Source of the DNA: Sabellastarte sp. h YS-2021
Taxonomy: Eukaryota > Annelida > Polychaeta > Sabellida > Sabellidae
Reading direction: 5' to 3'
Assembly: GCA_964017235.1 (NCBI GenBank)
Contig: OZ024929.1
Span: 157,775,609-157,839,608, forward strand
Length of the DNA: 64,000 bases
Of this stretch, positions 23,397 to 34,688 are shown in pieces (positions within the stretch are counted from its first letter, which is position 1; every line of letters starts with the position of its first letter). The notes under the pieces are model-generated. The model saw only the letters and a program-made list of their open reading frames with translations, did no database searches and was not told the DNA's origin. A program made the translations under genes and the position numbers.

Positions 23397-26300
23397 TATT
23401 GAGTGTCAAGCTTTTATAAAGGGCTGTACATCACACTGGTTGTTTCTCCTTTGCCTTTTCAATGTTTTTTATGACCTTATTGCTTATGTCCTTTCATTTG
23501 ATGCTGTTATTTCACACCTAGGACCATAGCTAAGTGAGTAATAGCAATGGTGGCTACTTTGAGTAAAGTGCTCATAACTCCAAAACGAGTGCATTTAGAG
23601 TGTTTCTGTAAAATACGTTGTTCAGCTACTTTCTCCATGCCTACAAGATGGTACCATTTTTAGGGTTCTATCTTCATAGCTAAGTGAGTAATAGCTATTT
23701 TCTGTTATTAACAATGAGCAAAATGAGTAAATTGATTTTGTCTTTGTAACTGTTACTTACAATATTGGCCTGAAATATGTTGTTCAACAACTCCTTCATG
23801 TACTATATCATGGTGAGGTGTCCAAGGTGTAGCACCATAGCTAACTGAGTAATAGCTATACTAAGTTTAACATTTGACCGTTGAGCAAGTCACTTATAAC
23901 TCAAAAACTATTGAATATAGAGGATTTTTGTCGAATATGTTGTTCACCTATCTTTTGGATATACTGTATTGTGAATTTTCACAGCTGTAACTCCATAGCT
24001 AACTGAGTAATAGCTACTTTGATGATAACCATAATGAGTAAATGGCTTATATCTTCAAAAGTATTGCAGCTACACAATTTTGTTCCAATATGTTGTTCAG
24101 CTACCATCTCCACAGCTACAACATGGTCACTAGTTTGGAAGTGTGTCTCCATAGCTAAGTGAGTAATAGCTACTTTGTCAATTTTTAATGATAACCATAA
24201 TGAGTAAATGGCTTATATCTTCAAAAGTATTGCAGCTACACAATTTCTCTCAAATAAGTTGTTCATCTACTTTTTTGTGAACTGTAACATATTTAAGTTT
24301 CACAACTGTTGCTCGATGTACAAGTGAGTAATGGCTACTTTATTGCTACTTTTGGTGAAAATGTGAAAAATGACAAATATCTCGCAAACCGTAATAGCTA
24401 CTTTGTCAATTTTTAATGATAACCATAATGAGTAAATGCCTTATATCTCCAAAAGTATTGCAGCTACACAATTTCTCTCAAATAAGTTGTTCATCTACTT
24501 TTTAAGTCATTCATCTACTTTTGGGAGAGCTTTCACATGGTGAAGTTTCAGACTCGTAGCTAATTACTCACCTACTGAAAATGAGTAAATGCTATTGAGT
24601 GTGTGTCACGCTTTTATAAAGGGCTGTACATCACACTGGTTGTTTCTCCTTGGCCTTTTCAATGTTTTTTATGACCTTATTGCTTATGTCCTTTCATTTG
24701 ATGCTGTTATTTCACACCTAGGACCATAGCTAAGTGAGTAATAGCAATGGTGGCTATGTTGAGTAAAGTGCTCATAACTCCAAAACGACTGCATTTAGAG
24801 TGTTTCTGTAAAATACGTTGTTCAGCTACTTTCTCCATGCCTACAAGATGGTACCATTTTTAGGGTTCTATTTTCATAGCTAAGTGAGTAATAGCTATTT
24901 TCTTTTATTAACAATGAGCAAAATGAGTAAATTGATTTTGTCTTTGTAACTGTTACTTACAATATTGGCCTGAAATATGTTGTTCAACAACTCCTTCATG
25001 TACTATATCGTGGTGAGGTGTCCAAGGTGTAGCACCATAGCTAACTGAGTAATAGCTATACTAAGTTTAACATTTGACCATCGAGCAAGTCACTTATAAC
25101 TCAAAAACTATCAGATATAGAGGATTTTTGTCGAATATGTTGTTCACCTATCTTTTGGATATACTGTATTGTGCATTTTCACAGCTGTAACTCCATAGCT
25201 AACCGAGTAATAGCTACTTTGATGATAACCATAATGAGTAAATGGCTTATATCTTCAAAAGTATTGCAGCTACACAATTTTGTTCCAATATGTTGTTCAG
25301 CTACCATCTCCACAGCTACAACATGGTCACTAGTTTGGAAGTGTGTCTCCATAGCTAAGTGAGTAATAGCTACTTTGTCAATTTTTAATGATAACCATAA
25401 TGAGTAAATGGCTTATATCTTCAAAAGTATTGCAGCTACACAATTTCTCTCAAATAAGTTGTTCATCTACTTTTTTGTGAACTGTAACATATTTAAGTTT
25501 CACAACTGTTGCTCGATGTACAAGTGAGTAATGGCTACTTTATTGCTACTTTTGGTGAAAATGTGAAAAATGACAAATATCTCGCAAACCGTAATAGCTA
25601 CTTTGTCAATTTTTAATGATAACCATAATGAGTAAATGCCTTATATCTCCAAAAGTATTGCAGCTACACAATTTCTCTCAAATAAGTTGTTCATCTACTT
25701 TTTAAGTCATTCATCTACTTTTGGGAGAGCTTTCACATGGTGAAGTTTCAGACTCGTAGCTAATTACTCACCTACTGAAAATGAGTAAATGCTATTGAGT
25801 GTGTGTCACGCTTTTATAAAGGGCTGTACATCACACTGGTTGTTTCTCCTTGGCCTTTTCAATGTTTTTTATGACCTTATTGCTTATGTCCTTTCATTTG
25901 ATGCTGTTATTTCACACCTAGGACCATAGCTAAGTGAGTAATAGCAATGGTGGCTATGTTGAGTAAAGTGCTCATAACTCCAAAACGACTGCATTTAGAG
26001 TGTTTCTGTAAAATACGTTGTTCAGCTACTTTCTCCATGCCTACAAGATGGTACCATTTTTAGGGTTCTATTTTCATAGCTAAGTGAGTAATAGCTATTT
26101 TCTTTTATTAACAATGAGCAAAATGAGTAAATTGATTTTGTCTTTGTAACTGTTACTTACAATATTGGCCTGAAATATGTTGTTCAACAACTCCTTCATG
26201 TACTATATCGTGGTGAGGTGTCCAAGGTGTAGCACCATAGCTAACTGAGTAATAGCTATACTAAGTTTAACATTTGACCATCGAGCAAGTCACTTATAAC

Positions 26301-26674
26301 TCAAAAACTATCAGATATAGAGGATTTTTGTCGAATATGTTGTTCACCTATCTTTTGGATATACTGTATTGTGCATTTTCACAGCTGTAACTCCATAACT
26401 AACCGAGTAATAGCTACTTTGATGATAACCATAATGAGTAAATGGCTTATATCTTCAAAAGTATTGCAGCTACACAATTTTGTTCCAATATGTTGTTCAG
26501 CTACTATCTCCACAGCTACAACATGGTCACTAGTTTGGAAGTGAATCTCCATAGCTAAGTGAGTAATAGCTACTTGGTCAATTTTTAATGATAACCATAA
26601 TGAGTAAATGCCTTATATCTTCAAAAGTATTGCAGCTACACAATTTCTCTCAAATAAGTTGTTCATCTACTTTT
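23397..26674. repeat. Higher-order repeat, 1.2-kb period
   Basis: A 1.2-kb block built from type A/C-like units begins near 23397, 24594 and 25794. Copies 2 and 3 are exactly 1200 bp apart and differ at only a handful of positions (for example CATAGCT/CATAACT near 26396 and GTGTGTCTCC/GTGAATCTCC near 26541). Copy 1 is more diverged. The third copy is cut after about 880 bp by element F and continues at 34689. Confidence 0.95.
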
Positions 26675-26710
26675 TATCTAGGGTTGGCCATCTCGGGCCA
26701 ACCCTAGATA

Positions 26711-27139
26711 CTGTTATGGGATTTTTCGTGTCTTTCTTCATGAATTTCGGGCGTTTCGAGTGGAATCTAATTGCCGTTTTCGGATCTTTTTGAATAATTT
26801 CTACTACTAAACGTTCTGTAACTTTCACAGTTTTCGATTTTTTGTTTTTAAGATTTGTGGAGGGATTTTTATTATTGACCTCAGCAACCTAATTAAAAAC
26901 AGGAAATGAACTGTGCTGATAAGATCTATCTGGACCGCGTTTCTCTTGAAAACATCTTTTCTTTAGTAAAATCTACTAAACCTCGGAAAAAAACGTCTTT
27001 TGATTAGTCTGGTACCCTATCTATTTTTCTTCTGGGACCCCCGGGAAATTGTAAGTTGTGTGAACCGAAAATATTTTCAGGAGACAATGATAACCTGATG
27101 ACTGGGTTCTGAGGCTATATTCACAAAAAGTATCAAGCC
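26711..27139. other. Unique interior of element F
   Basis: AT-rich non-coding sequence with no similarity to other parts of the window. It includes CGTTCTGTAACTTTCACAG at 26812, weakly like the core module of the other families. Confidence 0.4.
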
Positions 27140-27300
27140 CAGGGGCCGTATTCACAAAGATTCTTATTCTTAGAATTATGCTTATTCTTAGAATTTTTCT
27201 TAGAATTGTCATTTTTCTTAGAAAAATTCTAAGAATAAGAATTTTCCTTTGCCTATTCACAAAGATTCTTATTCTTAGAATTATACTTATTATATATATA
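27140..27300. mobile_element. Foldback MITE fragment
   Basis: GGGGCCGTATTCACAAAGAT leads into repeated ATTCTTATTCTTAGAATT words, with inverted copies (AAAATTCTAAGAATAAGAAT) in the middle and a second TATTCACAAAGATTCTTATT at 27254. It resembles the ends of the MITE at 6379 in the opening word only. Confidence 0.6.
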
Positions 27301-27950
27301 AGTCACAGAGAAGAATATTGTTTATTATTATTTGCTGTGCATAGTACCGGAACCGCTCGTTGTTTCGCCCATGAGCGATAAATGCAGATTTTTGTCAAAG
27401 TAGGGGGTGGGCGTTTAATTGATCGTAAATAAGCAATAAAACCTTAATTTCAGTGATTCTTTCATTTAGCATGTGTTTTTCTGTGCTTTTTATGGCCATT
27501 TTACCCTCTGTTACAGTGAACAATAATTGACTTCAATTTACGGTTTTTCCCGTAATAAAAACAAGGTGGAGATAAATGAGGAAAAAATCAAATAAAACTC
27601 ACCTAAATAGAAGAAATATATAGTGTGGTGACATGTATCATGGTATTTATCCAATAAATCACTTTTATGTCCAAATAACATTTTGATTTTGTTTAATCGT
27701 AAGTGCAGGTAAATTGCAGGTGTCACAAGAGAACTACAGGTTTCATCCAAAAGTTTTGAACCCTCTTTATAGAACAGGACAAAATATTTAAGGTCGTTCA
27801 AATAAAAAGAGAGACATACACAGTGGATTTAACTTCTTGTATTATTTTTATATTGAATATTTAGGTAAAAAAACATGAGAAAAAAATGATTTTAAAGTCT
27901 GAAAAAAGTCAAACTTGGCACTTAACCAAAATATCTATCTATTACTAGTC

Positions 27951-30566
27951 TTAATCTGAATCAATATCTGACTCCCCAAATCCATCAAAATCAAGGTCAG
28001 AATCATCATCTGACTCAAACAACAATGCCATGGCTTCATCTCTGAGATTATCCACCCTATCTGCAGCACCCAGTGCATCTGCCATGTTATCTGATAGCTG
28101 TGCATCCTGGGAACCATCCAGATCCAAACTGATGCCACAACATCTGAACGACTTCTTTATGACCTCTTCTGATATTTTGGACCAGGCGCGAGAGACCCAG
28201 TTAATGACATCCTGCCTGGATGCCTGCTTGAGGTTGCCCTGTGGGGTCCTGATGTCAGCCTCCCTCCACTTTCTCCACTCTTTTCGCATTTCACTCTTAA
28301 AGGGGGCATTCCATGAAACATCTGCCGGTTGGCAAATAGGAGTGCAACCACCTCAAAACGAAAAAAAAAAAATAAAAAAATGTTCACTGTTTTGAAGTTT
28401 TATTTATTTTATTTATTTATGGTTTTTTGCATGCCTAGTACCTTATCGGTCATATTGTGATGGGTAGTTGGAAGGATGGAGGAAACCAATAGATACAGTT
28501 GGTCAAGATTTTGTTCTGCAAACTACTGACCAATGGTAAGAAACTACCAGCTGAAGTCAGGTTGGGATTCAAACTCTGATCTCAGAGGTGCGAGATGATG
28601 AAGTTTCAAAATGGAATAGTAAAAATCTATTTTAAAAACAGGTAAAAAAGACGTAAAATTTTAAATATTTTCAGAACTTATGAACAGCATTCTTATCTGA
28701 GATATGTCACCTGGAATAAAAGTGACATCTGTATCTTTGCCCTGCAGTTGTTCCCTTGTGTCTGCCATAGTGTGGATTCTGGCCCTGTCCAGTACCAGCA
28801 GCCTTCTAACGTCATTAACATTTGGCCCCCAAACCCGATTGATCCATGTGCCCATCAGGGGTCCAGTCATCCATCCATTTTTAGATGCTGTCAGTCTCAC
28901 ATTGTTTGGTATTCTAAGGGTTTGTGAGACTCTTGGGGCGGTCACACCATTCCTCTCCTTTAAGCATATAAATGCTGGCTTTTTGTGGCCTGAGGCTAAT
29001 GCACATAGAGCAACAGTGAACCCTCTCTTGGTTCCCCCAGTGGTGGCAATTCTGACAGTGTTGCTACCAATAGCTTCATTGGTTGACTTTGGAGCCATAT
29101 CGAACCTACACATAGTCTGATCCATGTTTCCTGAAAAAAAGTTGTTTAAGTACATGTAAAACCAGTGTCGATGCTATATATGGCGAGTCATAACAAGCTT
29201 GGTCATTATTACAGCCCAACAGAGGAAGCACAGGAAGCAGAAAGTCTCTGATGTAAATCATAGTGTACTGCATATAACCACGGGCAAGATGATGCGTGTA
29301 ATTTTTGTTGTTGCTTTTTACTAACAGAAACAGTGAATTTAAATGGGGTTTTACAATGTAAATGATAGTTTACTCGATATGACCAAAGGTAAGATGATAC
29401 ATGTAATTTGTGTAGTTGCTGTTTGCTAACCAAGACAGTGCATCAAGTGGGGGTCTTTCCATTGTAAAAGTCCTTTTGCTTGACATGATCAAAGGTGAGA
29501 TGATACGTGTAATTGTGTATTTGCTGTGTGCTAACCGAGACAGTGCATCAAGTTGGGGTATTTCCATTGTAAAAGTCCATTTGCTTGACACAAACAAAGG
29601 TGAGATGATACGTGTAATTGTATATTTGCTGTGTGCTAACCGAGACAGTGCATCAAGTTGGGGTATTTCCATTGTAAAAGTCCATTTGCTTGACACAAAC
29701 AAAGGTGAGATGATACGTGTAATTGTGTATTTGCTGTGTGCTAACCGAGACAGTGCATCAAGTGGGGGTCTTTCCATTGTAAAAGTCCATTTGCTTGACA
29801 TGACCAAAGGTGAGATGTCATACTACAACGAAGAGTTGGAAGGGCAGAGGAAACCAGTACATACAGATTGTCAGGGTTCTGAACTGTAAACTGCCGACCA
29901 ACGGCAAGCAATGCATGTAGCTTTAATAACACTTTTTAAAGATACAATGTCACAAAATATGCAATGAGTTCTAAAAACAACAAGATGTTCTAAAAACAAA
30001 AAATTTAAGTGTCAAGTATGCTGTCTCACCTATATTGTAGAGGGTATACTGATGCTGCCTTCTTTTATTCTTTATGTCTGTGACAAATCCTTTAATCAGT
30101 TCCCCATAATCTTCAGGGATCTTCTGGGATTCATTGGTCCCCTTAAGCAATGCAATTCTGTTCCTCTTTTTCCATCGTTGGAGCCACCCATCACTACCTT
30201 TGAACTGCTCAAACTTGGGATCAGGCTGCTCGTCATTTACCTCTCTTGCAATTTCAAGGGCTTTTTCCTTCAAATGACTGTTGCTCACTGGAATTCCACG
30301 TTCTCTTTCACTTAATAAATAATCCAGGACACCAAACTCTACCTCATTATCAGAAATCTCTCTCCCATGTGACATTTTCCTCCTCTTCTTTGCAGCTGAT
30401 CCTCTGGAATTTGCCATGAGTTCCTGCTCCTGATTGAGCCACTCCCTGACTCTTTTTCTGTCGATACCATACTCCCCTGCAGTCTTTCTTATGCTATTCC
30501 CATTATCTTTATGGTGCTAATGACACTTAATTTAAACTCAACAGTATAAGACCTATGCCTAGGCAT
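27951..30566 (-). CDS. pogo-type transposase, three exons, one frameshift
   Basis: Exon 1 (30566-30030) starts MPRHRSYTVEFKLS, has a frameshift near 30510-30515, then KTAGEYGIDRKRVREWL (HTH) and a CENP-B-type HTH (GSDGWLQRWKKRNRI). Exon 2 (29130-28711) begins at NMDQTMCRFDMAP with the first catalytic Asp and includes LVLDRARIHTM with the second. Exon 3 (28351-27951) starts GCTPICQPADVSWNAPFK, holding the third Asp, and ends in an acidic tail (ESDDDSDLDFDGF). Splice ends AATATAG/GTGAGA, TTTTCAG/GAAAC, CCAG/GTGACA and TTTTGAG/GTGG restore the frame (YNIGNMDQT and IPGGCTPICQPADV). The enzyme would cut and join the element ends. Apart from the frameshift it looks functional. Intron positions are inferred. 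Confidence 0.85.
28395..28600 (-). mobile_element. SINE copy in transposase intron 2
   Basis: It matches the body of the SINE at 1886-2121 in inverse orientation (CAAACTACTGACCAATGG, GGAGGAAACCAATAGATACA) with an ATTTATTTATTT tail at 28400. The tRNA head is diverged; a B-box-like word remains near 28567. Confidence 0.75.
29209..29815. repeat. 105-bp tandem repeat in transposase intron 1
   Basis: Units with GGTGAGATGATACGTGTAAT, TGCTGTGTGCTAACCGAGAC, CAGTGCATCAAG and TTTCCATTGTAAAAGTCC recur with exact 105-bp spacing (29494, 29599, 29704), with more diverged units back to about 29265. The array ends directly at a SINE fragment. Open frames on both strands here come from the repeat and show no protein motif. 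Confidence 0.93.
29810..29920 (-). mobile_element. SINE fragment next to the 105-bp array
   Basis: AACTGTAAACTGCCGACC and GTTGGAAGGGCAGAGGAAAC match the SINE body at 1990-2060 in inverse orientation. Its tail end faces the 105-bp array. Confidence 0.8.
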
Positions 30567-31199
30567 CTTTCCTGCTTGATATTAGAGTACTAAAAATCCG
30601 AAGAAATGGTGGCACAAAACTTTTGAGAAAACAGGTTATTTAGAGAGAGCAGAAGACGCTGTGACAAAACTTTTTGCGAAACATGTCATCAGTTTATTTA
30701 CGTCAGAAGGAAGTATAATCAATACTGGTTGCTAGGCAGATATCTGAACAAAAGGACGTAACATTTAATGGTAGTATTTATTCTATTTTCTCACTGAAAC
30801 ACATTTTTTTTGGTTCTGACATTTATAAAATAGTATGATTTACGTCTTATTCTGCTGTATTTTGGACCATTGTGCTTAGTTTTCCGTACGTTTTATGTAA
30901 GTTGGGGGGGGGGGGGGGGGGCGTTTACTCGACTATGAGCGTAACAACGAGCGGTTCCGGTAATTTTTAAAACAATTATCTTAATATTGGACCAATTTTC
31001 CTCAAATCAAAAAGAACACAACCTCTAGAAATTTGCCTTTAAATTGCTATTAATATTATATTGCTAGCTTCAATAAAACAATCACAAAAATCTATAATAA
31101 TTTACCATGAGTCTTTCAAATATTTACTGCGAATCTTCCAATATTGACCGCATATCTTCCTGACCGTGTATATTCCAGATACCCAGTACTAGCATATAA

Positions 31200-33430
31200 A
31201 TTTCAAAGAAAAACTGGTTTAAGATTAAATACCAGTGAACTTCCTGTCCACGGACCTGCCTCATTAATATTAATGACGAAATATGACCTGATCAAATTTC
31301 TTGGATGAGGGTTTACTACTGTACTGTAAGTTCACGCCAAGACTTTTGTTTATCGGTATCCAGAAGTATTTTATAAATTTCAAAGAAAGCTGGTTTAAGA
31401 TTAAATACCAGTGCACTTCCTGTCCATGGAGGTTGCACACCCACTTCTCGGGGAGTCGTTTTCGTTGAAAAATATTATTCAGGGTACCAGTCTGAAAAGC
31501 TTGTTCCAGCCAACCTACCATCCACGCATGCGCATTCCTCTATTTTCGAGATCTGTCACTTCAAAACTTCAAATATTGCCAGAAGACGTAAGAAAAGGGT
31601 TAAATATGAAAAAATAATAAAGTAAATATAAAATATGTCGCTTATTGATATCTAGGAAGAGATATATACGAAAAATGTCGAAATCTGCATATTTAGTTAA
31701 AGTCTTCTATTATCGCCCACGGCTGAAGCGATGAACAAGAAATATGTTGGTAGTTTTCATCTTAAACCAGCCTTTCTATTTGTAAAATATTGTCATGAAA
31801 CCCCCACAAAGAACTGCCGTGTCTGCGCATATTTGCTCATTAATATTAATGAGGCAAGTCCGCGAACAGGAAATATGCTGGTAGTTTTCATCTTAAACCA
31901 GCCTTTCTATTTGTAAAATATTGTCATGAAACCCCCACAAAGAACTGCCATGTCTGCGCATATTTGCTCATTAATATTAATGAGGCAAGTCCGCGAACAG
32001 GAAATATGCTGGTAGTTTTCATCTTAAACCAGCTTTTTGGTTATAAAATATTGTCAGGAAACCCGGATTTTTATTCAAAATGGTGGCGAGCAATAATAGG
32101 GGATTTGGGGAAACTTAGAAAAAAATTATTTATTATGGTATGTATAAAAATCAGATTTCAGTGAGCCCACAAATTTTATCTGACCATTTAACAATTTTGC
32201 ACATAAAATTAGTATTCTCATTATAAATTCATACTAATAAAGGTGTTGGCGAACATTATCTGATTGGCTGCATGATGCTATACATAGAACATAATTTTTA
32301 CTGGTGGCTTGCCGACGTGGAGACAACGTTGGCCTAGTGGTGGCATCGTTTACAGAAATCAAAACCGGTTACCGGGGCTTTGAAACGAAACGAAATCCGG
32401 TATTTCGTATACTTGTTGTGTACATTGAAAATATTATTCGCGGGCGTACATGAGTGATAACTTGTAAATGGAAGTGGCTTTCGCGAGATGTTTTTATGTA
32501 TGCAAAAATGATTTTTCCTCAATATAAGGTAAAAATGTGACATATTTTACAAAATATGTATATTTTTTGTCATTTTGATGAAGTATCAGCCATTAGAAAG
32601 CCTAAAATAATAACTTCTTTAAAAACCGGTTCCCAAATATTCTTTGCGGATTTCGTTTTTTCTACCAAAACAAAACAATATTCCGGATACCGGTAAACCG
32701 TTAACAACACTACGTTGGCCCAACGGTCAAAAGGGTGTTGGCCCAATGTCGGCTGCCAATGTCAGACCGACGGATGTGCTGACGTTGGGCCAACGTCGGT
32801 CCGACAACGGCAATATTAATTTATAAAATATTATTAACCACGAATCTATAATATATTTACCACGAGTCTTCCAAATATCTACTGCGTATCTTCCTGACTG
32901 CGTGTATTCCAGATACCCAGTACTAGTATATTATAAATTTCAAAGAAAAACTGGTTTAAGATTAAATACCAGTGAACTTCCTGTCCATGAATTTGCCTCA
33001 TTAATATTAATGACGAAGTCTGAGGTCCAGAATTTCTCGAATAGATAGAAAAAAAGCCTGGTTTATGATTAAATACCAGTGAACTTCCAGTGCACGGACC
33101 TGCCTCATTAATATTAATGAGAAAATATGACCAAACAAATTTCTTAGATGGGCGTTTACTACTGTACTGTAAGTTCAAGCCAAGAGTTTTGTTTATCATA
33201 ATCCAGCAGTATTTCATAGATTTTAAAGAAAAGCTGGTTTAAGATTAAATACCAGTGCACTTCCTGTCCACGGACCTGCCTCATTAATATTAATGACAAA
33301 ATATGAGGTCCAGAATTTCTTGGATAAATAGAAGAAAAGGCTGGTTTATGATTACATACCAGTGAACTTCCTGTCCACGGACCTGCCTCATTAATATTAA
33401 TGAGGAAATATGACCTGATCAAATTTCTTT
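31200..33430. repeat. Type J repeat blocks in opposite orientations
   Basis: Units at 31200-31440 and 32930-33430 read CTGGTTTAAGATTAAATACC, AGTGAACTTCCTGTCCACGG and CTCATTAATATTAATGA; those at 31730-32060 are the reverse orientation. Between them, 32320-32820 contains a different element rich in ACGTTGGCC words with the 17-bp palindrome GACGTTGGGCCAACGTC at 32780. No coding sequence. Confidence 0.85.
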
Positions 33431-33434
33431 GATT

Positions 33435-33892
33435 ATATTTCTCTAAATATGTTATTCATCTACTTTTGTGTGAGCTATATCGTATTAAAATTGCAGCCCT
33501 ATAACTGATTGCTTAGTTGACCAAAACCTACTTTGACCTGTGCCTCATTGCATCACTGAATAATAGCTACTTTGATGTTATTCCTGTTGAGTAAATCGGT
33601 TATAACTTGAAAACTATTGCATTTACAATATTTTGTTTAAGTAAGTTATTCACCTACTTTTGAGTAAGCTACAACATAGAAAAATACCAAATCTGTAGCT
33701 TATTTCATAGCTGAGCAATAGCTAATTTGAGGTTCTCATTGTTGAGTAAATCAGTTGTAACTTGAAATTTATTGGTTTATAGTATTTTGTTTGAATATGT
33801 AGTACACCTACTTTTAGGTCAACTATAACATAGCGAAGTTACAGACCTATAGCTCATGGCATAGCTGAGCAATTGCTACTTTCAGGGCTGTC
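33435..33892 (+). repeat. Type C satellite units
   Basis: Two to three diverged 150-170-bp units (TATAACTTGAAAACTATTGC, TGTTGAGTAAATC) lie between the type J block and E1. Confidence 0.8.
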
Positions 33893-34600
33893 AGGGTATT
33901 GTTTTCACCCATGGTGTCCGGATGGGCGGGCGGGTGGTGGGAAAAAGTTTGTCTGGGCTGTATCTGAGAAACCGCAAGGTGTAGGAAGTTGATACTTGGT
34001 AGGGACATTGGATGTGTAGGTGTGCAACATCATGGCCTGACCTTGATTTGACCTTACCGTAGTGACCTTGAGTTTGGAAATCTTGTCTGGGCTATATGTT
34101 GGAAAGCGTAAGGTGTAGAAAGTTGATACTTGGTAGAGACATTGGTTAGGGAGTGTAGGTGTGCAACGTCATGGTGTGATCTTAATTTGACCTTGCTGTA
34201 GTGACCTTGACCTATAAAATCTTGTCCGGACTATATCTCAGAAACTGTAAGGTGTAGGAAGTTCATACTTGGTAGGGACATTGGTTCGGGGATGTAGGTA
34301 TGCAACGTCATGGTCTGACCTTGATTTGACCTTTGACCTTGCTGTAGTGACCTTTACCTATAAAATCTTGTCCAGGCTATATCTCAGAAACTGTAAGGTG
34401 TAGGAAGTTGATACTTGGTAGGGACATTGGTTCGGGGGTGTAGGTGTACCACGTCATGGTCTGACCTTGATTTGATCTTCGACCTTGCTGTAGTGATGTT
34501 GACCTATAAAATCTTGTCCGGGCTATATCTCGGAAACCGTAGCATGTAGGACGTTGCTATTGGTAGGGATATTGGTTTTATACACAACCACTCTCTGTAA
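33893..34600 (+). mobile_element. Element E, copy 1 (E1), incomplete
   Basis: GGGCTGTCAGGGTATTGTTT, then CACCCATGGTGTCCGGATGG, then about four units of 145-165 bp with TATCTCAGAAACTGTAAGG, TAGGAAGTTGATACTTGGTA and TGACCTTGATTTGACC. The first hairpin arm and the 3' hairpin are missing. Confidence 0.8.
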
Positions 34601-34688
34601 ACCTTTCACACATGAAACACACATTAAGCCATTCCACTCTGCCAAACCCTAGATATGTGACCGATTCATTCGGTCACTGATTGCTTGC

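Larger units (their letters stand above)
27347..30960 (-). mobile_element. pogo/Tigger-type DNA transposon, nearly intact
   Basis: Inverted ends CCGGAACCGCTCGTTGTT (left) and the matching right end at 30943-30960 are flanked by TA on both sides (27345-27346, 30961-30962), the target rule of Tc1/mariner/pogo elements. At 3.6 kb it holds a three-exon transposase on the minus strand, SINE pieces in both introns and a run of about 20 G just inside the right end. It lies inside element F. Confidence 0.92.
26676..34688 (+). mobile_element. Element F inserted in A2
   Basis: A perfect 15-bp start stem (TATCTAGGGTTGGCC / GGCCAACCCTAGATA, 26675-26710) opens it. The 3' end carries the arm copy (GCCAAACCCTAGATA, 34641-34655), a perfect 8-bp stem GTGACCGA-ttcat-TCGGTCAC and TGATTGCTTGC. 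The A satellite reads CATCTACTTTTT before and TTGTGAACTGTAAC after, matching the uninterrupted CATCTACTTTTTTGTGAACT at 24270 and 25470. Inside are a pogo transposon, type J blocks, type C units and E1, several of them later insertions. Confidence 0.78.

Noticed and set aside
27938-28395. Overlapping frames on both strands around the pogo exon 3
   Set aside because: Only the minus frame 28351-27951 continues the transposase with ADVSWNAPFK and the acidic tail; the others are shadows.
29370-29889. Two long open frames on opposite strands (145 and 157 codons)
   Set aside because: Both arise from the 105-bp tandem repeat, whose length is a multiple of three. Neither has domain features.
31739-32164. 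Short frames with LININEASPRTGNMLVVFILN, repeated several times
   Set aside because: They are translations of the type J repeat, occur in both orientations and have no independent support.
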